Translations under genes and position numbers: made by a program
Part shown: positions 1 through 9,876 of the stretch, one piece after another
How the letters are laid out: every line of letters begins with the position of its first letter
Numbering within the stretch: the stretch's first letter is position 1
Assembly (NCBI GenBank): GCA_015680685.1
Contig: MNCI01026605.1
Coordinates: 50,918 to 114,917 of the forward strand
Length of the DNA stretch: 64,000 nucleotides
Origin: Gnetum montanum
Taxonomy: Eukaryota; Streptophyta; Gnetopsida; Gnetales; Gnetaceae
Direction: 5' to 3'
Notes under the pieces: model-generated
What the model was told of the DNA's origin: nothing
Database searches by the model: none
Seen by the model: only the letters and a program-made list of their open reading frames with translations

Positions 1-809
1 CATCTTCTGCCGGGCATAGCTTTATTATAACAGCAACTGAATACTTTACGAAATGGGTAGAGGCGGCACCCCTTCGCAAAACGACTTCTAAACAGGTGTG
101 CCACTTCATCCTCGAAAACATTGTAACTCGTTTCGACATTCCCATGACAGTCATCACTGACAACGGGCCACAATTTAGTAGTGCCGAGACCAAAACGTTT
201 TGTGATAGTCTAGGGATTAAACACTCGTTTTCATCCCCTTACTATCCTCAGAGTAACGGGCAGGCAGAATCAACAAACAAGACAATCATCATAGTACTCA
301 AGAAGATGCTTGCCCAGAGCAAGCGAAGATGGCACGAACAACTGGTGTATGCGTTATGGGCATACCGTACCACGCACCGGACCTTAACAGGTAAAACTCC
401 ATATAGTCTTGTTTACAGTTCGGAAGCTGTTTTACCTTTAGAATTGTAGGTACCATCTCTAAGGATCACACTTTCTGGACTTCTCGACGATGGGCAAAAC
501 AACGATCTACGCATCATTGACCTTGACTCGGTGGAGGAGGAACGCGTGCGTGCACTCAATCAAATTGAATGGTATCATAAACAACAAAGGCAACGACATC
601 GACATGACATTCATAAGCACCCCATCAAAGAAGGAGACCTCGTACTTAAAGCTGTTCGGGAACACCCAGATAAATTCTCAGTCAACTGGGAAGGGCCCTA
701 TCTGGTTATTAAAGCATTCGACAACGGGGCATTCAAATTAGCTAACATGGACGGAAAAGAATTTGCAAATCCGACCAATCACTTGTTCCTAAAACCGTTC
801 CATACATGA
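1..809 (+). pseudogene. E1 integrase, C-terminal two thirds
   Basis: Frame 3 reads as the catalytic core and C-terminal domain of a Ty3/gypsy integrase, which joins element cDNA to host DNA. The second catalytic Asp (ITDNGPQF, near 155-178) and the catalytic Glu (SNGQAES, near 253-273) are present; the zinc-binding HHCC region and first Asp lie before the window. A TAG at 447-449 replaces the CAG codon found in the E3 and E9 copies, which splits the frame; the same reading continues to a natural TGA at 807-809. The tail (DLVLKAVREHPDKFSVNWEG) is the usual gypsy GPF/GPY-like C-terminal module. Otherwise well preserved, so E1 is fairly young. Confidence 0.92.
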
Positions 810-825
810 ATTTGAACTCAGGTAC

Positions 826-1225
826 GCGATAGTCCTGGAATCATGACTATAAACTGATACCACAGAATAGTCCTGGAATCACGACTATAAATTGATACCA
901 CAGAATAGTCCTAGAATCACGACTATAAACTGATACCACAGAATAGTCCTGGGTTATGACTTAAAACTGACACTACCATTGTCCTAGTATATGACAATGA
1001 ACGGATACCCCACAGTGTCCTCAATGACGATAAATTAGCACCCCTTTGGCATGACAGTAAAATGGCATCGTCAGACTCATCAGGGTCCGCTAAGACTATA
1101 AACTAGCTTGCCTTTGTATGGTCCGCTAAGACTCAAAACTAGCAACGTACCGTCCGCCACGACGCTAAACGGGCAATGTCCAACAGGTTACGACACAAAA
1201 CTAACCCATGATAGTCCGCTAAGAC
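826..1225 (+). repeat. E1 post-integrase repeat array (ATAAACT core)
   Basis: Directly after the integrase stop are about four copies of a roughly 38-bp unit (core ATGACTATAAACTGATACC), then more diverged units with cores such as CTAAGACTATAAACTAGC. The array sits in the 3' UTR before the LTR. Equivalent arrays follow the integrase in E3 (39430-39805) and E9 (61590-61925) and occur in the truncated E4 (22440-22830). Function unknown. Confidence 0.85.
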
Positions 1226-2200
1226 TATAAAATGGCGCATTCATCTTCGACTCCTCATTCCACAATCATTGCATCCCTCATCAGTATCGTCGACATTCAC
1301 ATTCCATACTCAGAATCGCCCCAATATTTTTGTTTACTTGCAGCTGTTTAAATCTAAACTCATTACTTCACTCATGGTTTTCTTGACTCTTCGGAGTTGT
1401 GTTTGCAGGATGACGCTCGGAAGTTCTCGTACGAGGGTGCGTTTCATCATAGGCAACAAGATGGGGCAATGTCCATTTGTCCACTTGGCAAGACTAAATC
1501 GAACCATTAACCCGCACATCCCCATTCCCCGAAAACCCACTATCTGTTTACCAAACTATTGCACGCTGCGAAATGTTACAACAGTCACAACGCACAAAAC
1601 GCAATATTCGCGCATGAGTACAAGGAACAAGTTCTAAAAATAAAAAATAAAAAATTGGACCCTTGGCACTTCCCATATAAGCCCCAGGCGGGAAGGTATC
1701 GGTCTTGAAGATACATACTCATGTCAAATGCAAAAAAAAAAAAAAAAAAAAAAACATCATGTTGCATGGCTTTGGCACGTCGCTTACAGTTTCCCCAAAG
1801 AAGGGTGCTGTTCCTCCAAAGAATGCCAAACATCACCTCGTGGCTTTGGTATTGACAACAAGCTCTCTTGAACACTAACCAAGAGTACTGTTCTGCCAAA
1901 GGACGAGCATCGCATGCCTGAGTTCCGAGTCTGCCAAAAAAAAATGGCTATCGACGAGGACCGGCATGCCGCACACCTGAACATCCCATTTTCCCAACAT
2001 GGTCCCTCGGGCAGCCATCGATCCCTACGATCCCTTCCCTCCTGCCAGTTACCAATCTCGCCCTTTCAATCCCATTCACCACTGAACACGGTACGATGAT
2101 GTCTGGTCAGGTGGCAAAGGACAAGGCTTTTGTCAAGTTGCTTGTGGTGTTTTGCGCTTCTTTGTCGACGCTTCTCGGGTCGATTCCTCCAAGCGTCAAC
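1226..2200 (+). other. E1 3' untranslated region
   Basis: No coding frame is supported here. It holds a CTGTTTAAATCTAAACTCATT stretch, a conserved block at 1370-1460 shared with E3 (39970-40060), E4 (23020-23100) and E9 (61330-61460 on the other strand), an A homopolymer near 1733-1754, and diverged direct repeats of the phrase GGCTTTGGC. Short open frames in this stretch are not conserved between the elements. Confidence 0.7.
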
Positions 2201-2213
2201 AAAGAGGGGCCAA
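2201..2213 (+). promoter_or_regulatory. E1 polypurine tract
   Basis: AAAGAGGGGCCAA lies immediately before the LTR start TGAAACACC. The same tract precedes the 3' LTRs of E3 (40855-40867) and E9 (60609-60621, minus). It is the expected primer for plus-strand cDNA synthesis. Confidence 0.8.
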
Positions 2214-3587
2214 TGAAACACCACAAAAATCTTTGAGTTTAGCATCTGTCTGACAAGAAGCAGGGTCCCCATGACCCACAGACGACTCTGGCTACATTTG
2301 AAGCCACACAGGGCGATCTTGAGAATCAAACGCCGGGTTTTCACTAAGTGCTGTGCCAGCGTCTACGCCCGGTGTCTACGCCTAGCATCTACGCCCAACG
2401 TATACGCCTGGCTCCGGCGCACACGCCCAGGCACGGCAGATGCACACGCTCGACGACAGGATCTCCAATGGCAGCATGAAGATTACACCGAAGAGCAAGG
2501 ATTGAAGCAAGTGTATGTCCTTCGGCGTATATGCCCGGCGTATACGCCCAACACTCGCCAGCGTATACGCCCAGCGTGTACGCCTAACGCTCAGCGTACG
2601 CTTCACATACGCTCAGCAGGTGCAACAGGAGCAAGAATTGAAGCAAGTCGACGTCCAGCATCCATCAGCGTATACGCCCCAGCGTATTACGCCCAGCATC
2701 CATCCAGCGTGTACGCCCAGCGTACACGCCCGACGTATTACGCCCAGCGTATACGCTGACCTGTTGTAGCGTATACGCCCAGCGTATGCCAAGTTTCTAA
2801 ATTGTAACGCCCGGTCTATACGCCACGTGTCTCCCAGTCCGATTTCCCCGGTAACCCTACCCCTATAAATAGCCCATTTTTCCACATTTTTAAGGTCGGT
2901 AATAAATTGACCAGAGCAGATCCAGAGCAATTACGCTGCAGAAACCCCTTACGCTTACGCTTACGCTGAAGTCCTGTACGCTGAGCACAGTCCGCGCTCC
3001 GCCTACCGTGTCAGCCCGCTGCATCTCTCCGTCCACCGGGGCTTTACGTCTGCCTTGTGTCCCTACACAACTGCGTCAGACCGGTGCACAACATTTTAAC
3101 TCTATAATCTACTGTTTACGCTTCTTATAAGTTCCTTTACAGTTTTACGTCAATTTGGCCCACGCTTCGTTCACGCCTGCTTACATTTATGCTCCGTCCG
3201 CGTCCGTGTACGCTCACTGTTTACGCCGTTTGCGCTTGTTTACGCCCCTTACACTCGTTTACGCTGTTTACGCTGTGCACGCCTGCATACATTTACGCTG
3301 GGCCTATCTGTTTACGCTGTTTACGCCCGACAATGTTTACACCCCTCTACGCTTACGCTGTACGCCTGTTTCGCCGTTTACGCCCTGTTTTACACATAAC
3401 CCAGCGTATAACACTTCAGTGGCGCTCGGGGAAGTCCTTGTTTGATCCGCGTGCGGACCGTTCAAGGCACTCTGCCTTCGTCCACTCCAGCTTGCCCTCA
3501 AGCAGAGGCAGGGTCAACCGTGCTTGTCCGCTGATCTTTCGGTGCCCGTAACGTTCCAGCCTCGCACCGACGATTTCGGTCGGCACA
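2214..3587 (+). repeat. E1 3' LTR (family 1, 1374 bp)
   Basis: Begins TGAAACACCACAAAA and ends CGGCACA. The start and end match the LTRs of E3, E5 and E9. U3 (about 2340-2800) is filled with GTATACGCC/GCGTATACGC words; TATA box at 2864-2871 and G-box at 2824-2829. The downstream half contains TTTACGC-rich sequence and a conserved U5 (CTCGGGGAAGTCCTTG onward). Many apparent open frames in U3 arise from the repeat itself and are not genes. Confidence 0.92.
2824..2871 (+). promoter_or_regulatory. E1 LTR promoter: G-box and TATA box
   Basis: CACGTG at 2824-2829 and TATAAATA at 2864-2871. The pair is kept at nearly the same spacing in the E3, E5 and E9 LTRs, which supports it as the Pol II promoter of the family. 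Confidence 0.7.
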
Positions 3588-3968
3588 GTGTTCTCGTTGC
3601 ATGGCACATGTTGCACATCAGTGGTCACGAATTGTTTTAGTAAAAAATTTTCTAGGTTGCAATAGGGTTGAAGATGCATAGCCTTGCAGGAGTAGACTTC
3701 GGTGATTTGGTTCACGACTAGTTGTGAATCTCCCTGGATCGCAAGGTGTTGTACATGCAGCGTGCAGGCAGTTAAGAGGCCTCTAAGTAGCCCTTTGTAT
3801 TCTGCCACTTTGTTGGTGCACGGGAATTGCTAAGCGATAAGCGGATGGGTACATTTCCCCATAGAGGAACATGATTGTGGCAGCGGCGCTTCCTTCTCGC
3901 GTGGTTGAGGCATTGTCGAAGTGTAAGGTTTCCTCGAAATGAGGTGGGACAATGGTGACATTGCTAAC
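3588..3968 (-). pseudogene. E2 second (archaeal-type) RNase H, truncated by E1
   Basis: Minus-strand frames after the RT block read as the additional RNase H typical of plant Tat elements: HFDNAST near 3915, AEYKGLLRGL near 3780-3808, GDSQLVVNQITEVY near 3690-3740, then VQHVPCNEN ending at 3590. The reading stops exactly where the E1 LTR starts, losing the last conserved Asp block (ADALA in E9). A frame break near 3809-3830 separates the first motif from the rest. The domain would degrade RNA in RNA/DNA hybrids during reverse transcription. Confidence 0.85.
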
Positions 3969-5672
3969 TTATTCATCTGGGAACTTAGGATCGATGGTTG
4001 CCTGGTCATCGACTGGCGAGGCTGTAAGTTGGGTCACAATGGCTTGGCCCTTTGTCGACGATTGGCTTACATAGCGTAGGTCAAATTCTGTAGTTATTGC
4101 CTTCCATCGGGCTATCCTGCTGCTTTCGTATAGGTTGCCGGTGATAGCCCGGAGTACATTGCTTTTGCAAATGATGTTGGTTGTGCTACGGAATAGGTAG
4201 TGCCGCCACTTTTTTAGCGCGAACACTAAGGCTAGGAAGTTCCTCTCCACCTCGTAATTTTCCTTAGATGATATTAATGCGTGGCTCAGGTAATACACTG
4301 GTATCTTAGAGCCATCATCCTGCTTCTGACATAGCAGTGCCGCTATCGATGCGTCGGAGGTGGCAAGGTATATGAAGAAAGGATTGTCCCTCTGCTGCGG
4401 GTACACTATTGGGAGGTGCGAGAGCTCTTTCTTCAGGTTGTCGAAGGCTTGTTGACATTGGGCTATCCACTCGAAGTCAACTCCCTTTCTCAGAAGATGT
4501 TGCATGGGGTGTAACTTATTGGTTAACCTTGCTATAAACCTTCGAATGAATTGCACTTTGCCTTGTAAACCACGTAACTCCTTATGGTTTGTTGGAGGTG
4601 CTAGGTTGATGATGGCTTTGACTTTGTCTGGGTCCACCCGTATTCCAGCCTCCGATACTACAAACCCTAACATGCGTTCGGTCTTTACTCCGAAGACATA
4701 CTTCTTAGGATTAAGACGTAAATCATTCCTTTGATAGCACTTGAGGACTAACTCTAGATCACGCGGGTGATGGATTGCCTCTTTGGACTTAACCGCTATA
4801 TCGTCCACATAATCGTTTAACATTTCTAGGATGTAGTTACTGAAAATGTAGGTCATGGCTCGCTGGTATGTCACTCCAGCATTCTTGAGCCAGAAGGGCA
4901 TCATGGTATAGCAGAAGGTTCCCCATGGAGTCATGAAGGTTGTTGAAAGCTGGTGTTCTGGATTGATGTAGATTTGGTTGTATCCGGAGAAGCCATTCAT
5001 GAAGGGTAGCAAAGCATGTCTAGCTGTGGTGTCGATGAGTTGATCAATGCTCGGTAGTGGAAAGTTGTCCTTGATCGTTGCCTTGTTCAAATCTCAGAAA
5101 TCTATACATATTCGTATCACTCCTGTTTTCTTCGACACCACAACGATGTTGGACACCCACTCTGAATAGTGAACTACGTGGATGAAACCTGCTCGGTATA
5201 ACTTAATGATTTCATCCTTTATGGCTAGTGCGATTTCTGGCTTGATTTTATGCGCCTTTTGCTTGACTTCCCTTACATGGGGGTCTAGTATGATGTTATG
5301 CTAAATCAGCCATGGATCTAGACCCAGCATATCACCGTATGACCATGCGAAGACATCGATGTATTCTTGCAAGGTTTTAACTATGCCCTCATGTATTTGT
5401 GCATCTAGGAGGGAGCTAAGTCTTAATGTCTTTACCTCCCTTCTTGTCGTGGTTACAGGTATCTCGACAAGAGGATCCTTGGTTACATCCCCGGCCTCTA
5501 AATCTAGGGCATGGACTAGGTGTCTGGGCCAATTCGGGGGTGCTTCTAAGGTCACTATAGTATTAATCATAATCGACCCCCAGTTGATCGCGTCGGAGTT
5601 TAACTGTCTTGCGAGCTTGCCTTGTGGCCCTATTAATATTAGAGGCGTGGAAAGGGCATGGTGGGTTTCCAT
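3969..5672 (-). pseudogene. E2 reverse transcriptase plus first RNase H
   Basis: Reads as a Ty3/gypsy RT. Motif A is FMNGFSGYNQI where E3 has FMDGFSGYNQI, so a catalytic Asp is replaced by Asn. The YVDD motif is intact near 4800-4811. The palm is followed by the gypsy RNase H (YLATSDASIAALLCQKQDDG, near 4330-4390) and its connection. In-frame stops occur near 5300 (CAG to TAG) and 5092, so the 373-codon open stretch below 5090 is only part of the gene. The start is taken at the Met near 5672 because E3 has the same upstream block (LIIDGPYGK versus LILIGPQGK). Inactive copy. Confidence 0.93.
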
Positions 5673-6398
5673 CTCTTGCTTGACCTACCATCATAAGATG
5701 AGAGCCTGGGTAAGGATCATCAAAGATTGTGTGAAACGTAAATCTGCAAAGCAACACCAAGATGCAACTTGCTAAATAAGGTGATCTAAAGATTGATAGT
5801 TTGCTAGTTTAAGGTTGTGGCGTACCACCCAGGCACAAGAATCTAGAATTGTTGAAGATATAGACATTTTTGATGTAGAGTGTGAAGTTGTATGTGAATG
5901 CCAAACCACTAGTTTAATTTCATTTTGGATTGCCATATTGTGACATGCAAAGTCTTGATGTGCTAAATAATGATAAAAGAAATAAAATTGCGAGTACAAT
6001 ATGTATCAGGTGGCCAATGCGGGAATGAAGGCATGAAACTGTTAGGAAATATGCTATTGCCTATGTCGAGGTGCGCTATTTGACTGCTGGTGTAAGAAGC
6101 GTAACTAGTTTAACGTCATTGTGGACTGCGGTCGTTACAATTTGAAATTGCTGTCTTTGAATCCTAAGGAGCATAATCATGCCGGGTTTGTTAGTTTAAG
6201 GTCTTTTTGGACCTTTAATCAAAAATAAATATTATCATATTATTTTTATTTTTGAGAAGGCGAGTAGCTGACTTGAAGCGTGCTGAGGTTTAAATGCTAA
6301 TAGTGTCGTGATGTTGTGGCGAGCATGCTATGCCACATTCCACGCCCCGTCTTAATCGGGGAGAGAGAAGGGAAGTTTCCTCATTTTGCTATTACTGC
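5673..6398 (-). repeat. E2 spacer between RT and the passenger-gene promoter, TTAAACTA repeats
   Basis: No coding frame is supported. On the minus strand at least four dispersed units with a TTAAACTAG-like core can be read (near 5810, 5915, 6100 and 6200; seen as CTAGTTTAA or TTAGTTTAA on the plus strand). The same type of repeat lies in the equivalent place in E3 (35690-35830). Confidence 0.6.
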
Positions 6399-6406
6399 TA
6401 TAAATA
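6399..6406 (+). promoter_or_regulatory. TATA box of the E2 passenger gene
   Basis: TATAAATA, 153 bases upstream of the first ATG (6559) of the passenger gene and on its strand. The E3 copy has TATATAAA at 35473-35480 in the same relative place. This suggests transcription independent of the LTR. Confidence 0.5.
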
Positions 6407-7183
6407 GGGATTGAATCCTGGTAATTTTACCATTTTCACCCTAAAAGCATATAATCCTTATCGGAGCACTTCGGCGATCTCGGGGCATGGAGTCACTGTG
6501 TTAATCCGTTATCGAGGCAAATTTCTAAGATGAAGGTCATAAATTTGCAAGCAAGGCTATGGCTCCTAAGACTCAGTTGATGCTTGCAAAGGTTGGGGAG
6601 GCAAAGAAGACTCTGAGGCGTGGGCCACGAGCACGCGTTCTAGCATGGGAGGGCATACTGTTGACTTAGTGAGTTTTTTATGTCTCCTCCATTCTTTTCT
6701 CTTTACGCCTTCTGAAATTTTCTACTCTGGCTTTGTATCTCATTTGTTTTGCTACTTGTATTTTCTGCGGCCGTGTCATTTTGGCTTTTGTACTGTCATG
6801 GTCTCTCTTTCTTTCAATCATCACTGTTGTGCAAGGGTCTCATTGTGGTTGCATGTAAGGCCATCGCTGCCGCGGCAGTTTCCATAGCTACAAGACCAGG
6901 GTCCTTTAAGTTGCTTAACCTTGGCATGCCATGATGTAAAACACCCGGGAGGGTTTGGTTATGTATGACGTAGGCACGTATTTTTGTTTGAGCATGCTGT
7001 TAGTTATTTTGTTGCTATGCTAAGTTACTTACATGTTCTTGCTACACTAGGCTTTTGCATCTTTGCTATGCTATGATGAATAGGGATTATGTTATGCTAC
7101 ATTTATGGTCGGCTAAGCGCTGCTATGTTGCGCATGTATTATGTTCATATTTGATGTCAATATTTGCTGTTTCTATCGTGCAG

Positions 7184-7632
7184 GGTAGGGCCAAGGTCTA
7201 GATTGATCATTTTGGATCTTGAAGGAGTGTTATGTCATGTAGGCAGACCTATGGCCAACGTTCCCCCTCCTTCGATACGTTTGGGAGAGCGAGCGGTTTG
7301 GTTCAGGGACGGGGCACAAGACTTCTTGCAATTCCTTCTCAGCCAGTTTAGTCTCATGGTCTGGTCCTCCTCGGATGAGACGCGGGCATCCAGCATAATA
7401 GAGGCTTTGCTGCCAGGGACAAATTGGGGCATCCTAAGATATCTTTCTAATGACGTGACCATAAGCAGCCGGGAGGAGGGTCTACCTAACGCTCCACAGG
7501 GTTGAGGTGCTTGGCCTGGATCTGGGATATGTCGGAATACTAGTGTTATCATCCTTAGAACACATTGGACCTCGCGCACTATGCGGTGACATACTTTTAG
7601 AACCCACAGGGGACCGTCTACTGTATTGGCGG
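7184..7632 (+). pseudogene. Passenger gene exon 2 (E2): FCP1/NIF-like HAD phosphatase segment
   Basis: The translation LIILDLEGVLCHVGRP followed by RAVWFRDGAQDFLQFLLSQF and SLMVWSSSDE resembles the N-terminal half of FCP1-homology (NLI-interacting factor) HAD phosphatases: hhhDxDGxL motif, a substrate loop, then (V/K)RPGxxEFLxF and WSS (motif II). The second catalytic Asp is Glu here (DLEG). A frameshift near 7505 shifts the remainder. The E3 copy aligns well (LVVELVGVL, FREGACEFLAFIL) but has lost both Asp. If ever an enzyme, this copy is not expected to be active. The family call is from motif recognition only. Confidence 0.55.
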
Positions 7633-7715
7633 GTGAGTTTCATGTCTTTACTTTGCTTGGTTGTGCAACGTCGGCCATGCTTGGCTGAGTGTTAATAGTG
7701 TGTGCTTATCACCAG

Positions 7716-7996
7716 GTACTATCTTGATGATGGCAGGATTCATGATCAGCTAGGCAAGTTGGCCACAGCACAGCTAGCCCTATAGGAATTTGCCTTGGCC
7801 AAGAGCCTACGGGCGGGCGTGATTGCTCATTGTGGGGAAGGATACCGTTCCTACCTACGCACACTTGCCTCTTTCTACAGTAATTTTAGGACAAAGGGTT
7901 GGCTGGTCAAGGAGTGGAGAGAACCTTTTAAGCAGGTTACGCTTGAAGCAGTCTTGGCGGCTAAACTCCCACTATTTCCCTCACCGTATAGACCTG
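7716..7996 (+). pseudogene. Passenger gene exon 3 (E2)
   Basis: Reads DGRIHDQLGKLATAQLAL, stop, then EFALAKSLRAGVIAHCGEGY and GWLVKEWREPF. The E3 exon 3 (33325-33592) gives an alignable peptide with the same GWLxKxW motif. No family recognised. Bounded by AG at 7714-7715 and GT at 7997. Confidence 0.5.
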
Positions 7997-8088
7997 GTGG
8001 GTTAACAAATGGGCGGCGCGGGCTCAAGTTTTTTTGCGTAGTTTCTTCTCTCTTTTATGCTAAGCATGTTTTGTGATCATTGCTGCAG

Positions 8089-9120
8089 GAGCGAAGAAGC
8101 CTCATGAAGTGACGGTGGTGACTGCCAAAAGGCAAGGGAGAAACATCTACTTCAAATATGGTGAAGTATCGGCAAGCCAGAGCTGGCTAGAACGAGGGGC
8201 TCTGGGCCCTTTACTTAGAAGAATTCGGATGGCTGGGCTTATGGATTTGTTTATGGCACCGAATCTAGGCGTCCCTACTACCAAGATGCTTTCCTTGATC
8301 AATTCCTTTTTTGGGTAGGCGAGCCGCTTTCACACGTATGTGTGGGGTGTGTGGGTGGTCATTGACATCAATGACCAGCTATTTGCAGATTTGTTTGGTG
8401 TTCCCACTAATGGCACCGATGTGATGTCGAAGGGCAAGCTGGAGTTGATCCTCCAGAAGCAGCATATCGAGGAGTGGTTGAGGCTCACCAAGGAGCGGAA
8501 AGGGTTTTCTATGGACAAGATTAAGGACGGTTCTGCCATGGGGATATACTCGGTCTTTCATGCCCGTGCATTCCCTCAATTGCTCACCCAATGGAAGGTC
8601 TTGGGGCTTGGATAATGCGGGAAGTCGTGGAGGAAGGGGCCCATTATAAATGGGCCGAGTTCCTATGTAGTGGTTTGTAGGGCGAGATTTTGGGGCTCCG
8701 TGAGCAAACAGAGTCCCGCTCTAACATACACTACGCTTTCTACATAGGCTATTGAAAGTGCTTCATGGAGTTCCTGGTGGTCCACGAGGACAGAGTCTGG
8801 TCCGAGCTAGATCATGACCAGATTCCCAAGCCATGGATTCGATAGGTCCTTCTGACCATGCAAGCCCAGGCTCCCCTGAAGATGGTCAGGGATTCATTTT
8901 CTGTAATGACTAAAGATCTGGTAGTTCATAGCGCTTGTGGCCAGGACAGCATAGGGGAGACCCCCCTGCCATACTCGACAATGTGACATAGGGTGAACGT
9001 CTCATGGCTAAGACCGTGCCCGTGGATTTGTAGAGAAAGAGACCTCCCCCAGGTAGGAAAAGCCCTCATGAAGAGGAATGAAGACTACGGTTCAAGTTGC
9101 AGCGAATGCAACCCCCATTG
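8089..9120 (+). pseudogene. Passenger gene exon 4 (E2): Transposase_32-like segment
   Basis: The frame contains KYGEVSASQSWLERG, GLMDLFMAPNLGVPTTKM and, after a stop at 8316-8318, VWGVWVVIDINDQLFADLFG-VP. The pattern L-x-P-x-hydrophobic-region, then VxGVxIxF...LFGVP, resembles the plant retroelement-linked putative transposon protein domain (Transposase_32, Pfam PF20167). The E3 exon 4 gives a matching, longer uninterrupted reading and E8 a third partial one. After 8614 several stops follow but similarity (KWAEFLCSGL, EFLVV) continues to about 9000. Role unknown. Confidence 0.55.
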
Positions 9121-9238
9121 GTGAGCGTTTAGGGAGCCTTCTATTCTATGCTTAGTTAGGTAGCGCTTTGTAGCATGGTATTATTTTTGAGTTAACCTAT
9201 CTTGATTTGTTGTGTGTATACCCTTTTACGGGTAGCAG

Positions 9239-9773
9239 AAGAAGAAGACGAAGAAGAAGACGATGACGAAGTGTCGGCCCTCAGAATGGGGGCGACAAAT
9301 AAAGACACGGGGGCCTCGGCTTTGGAAGAAAGGGCCCCAGCTAGGAATAATGGAGCTCTTGTCTCTAGGGCAGGGGCTCTTACTATTAGGGAGCCTCTTC
9401 CTACCAACGAAGAGGTGCCTCCACGAAATAAAAAAGATGCTACTCTCCTAAAAGGAAAAGCACCAGCACATGGGGTAGGAGTTTCTATGGACCTATTTGG
9501 GCCTTCTACTAAACCTACTGCGATTGTCTTGCACTGGGAAGAAACAAGACAACATTTAGATGCTGGTGAGTTTAGGCTTTGGATGTGCCTTATTGTAGTC
9601 CATTCCAACCATTGTTGACATGCTTAATCATGTAACAGGTGCTACTACTGATGTCTCAGGACCTCCTCCGCCCCAGACGGAGTCATGGGCTAAAGTTCCT
9701 GACAAGTTTACATTTGTTCAAGGGCTTGTTGATGACATGATCAAACACCTTCAACAGGTGGATCCTCGTGTGG
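9239..9773 (+). pseudogene. Passenger gene exons 5-6 (E2): acidic stretch and conserved VPDKFTFVQGLVDDM
   Basis: Exon 5 (9239-9565) opens with a run of Glu/Asp (EEEDEEEDDDE) then Ala/Pro-rich low complexity. A frame of similar length on the opposite strand is a shadow of it. Exon 6 (9639-9773) carries WAKVPDKFTFVQGLVDDMI, matched in E8 (WGKFPNKFTFMEGVVQDMI near 58300) and more weakly in E3 (31581-31775). Confidence 0.55.
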
Positions 9774-9876
9774 GTAAGTAGGAGTGTTGACAGCCCCTAT
9801 GCTGCTACGCTGAAACTCTTGGACATATTGGTTTATGTCATGTTAACATGATTGTTACACTTTCTACGTTGACCAG

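Larger units (their letters stand above)
1..3587 (+). mobile_element. E1: 3' part of a Tat-type Ty3/gypsy element
   Basis: The window opens inside the integrase core of a plus-strand element, followed by its 3' noncoding region, a polypurine tract and one LTR ending in ACA at 3587. Everything upstream (5' LTR, gag, RT) lies outside the window. At 3588 the sequence changes at once to the minus-strand RNase H frame of E2, so E1 is inserted in E2; the first five bases after the LTR, GTGTT (3588-3592), should be its target-site duplication, but the partner copy is outside. Family membership (same LTR, integrase and 3' repeats as E3 and E9) is read directly from the sequence. Confidence 0.9.

Noticed and set aside
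1269-1637. 122-codon open frame in the E1 3' UTR (and its E9 counterpart at 61220-61534)
   Set aside because: Similar DNA in E1 and E9 gives similar peptides, but the frame is broken in E3 and E4 and no domain is recognisable; most likely chance in a conserved UTR.
2271-2930. Overlapping open frames of 70-160 codons in the U3 region, on both strands
   Set aside because: They follow the GTATACGCC repeat (peptides such as VYAQRIRP) and recur in every LTR; no domain and no conservation beyond the repeat.
7164-7632. A host phosphatase gene exon at this locus
   Set aside because: The same exon occurs at the same relative place in E3, so it travels with the element and is not a local host gene.
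9192-9608. 138-codon open frame on the minus strand opposite passenger exon 5
   Set aside because: Low-complexity Ser/Ala mirror of the E/D-rich plus-strand exon; splice sites and homology support only the plus strand.
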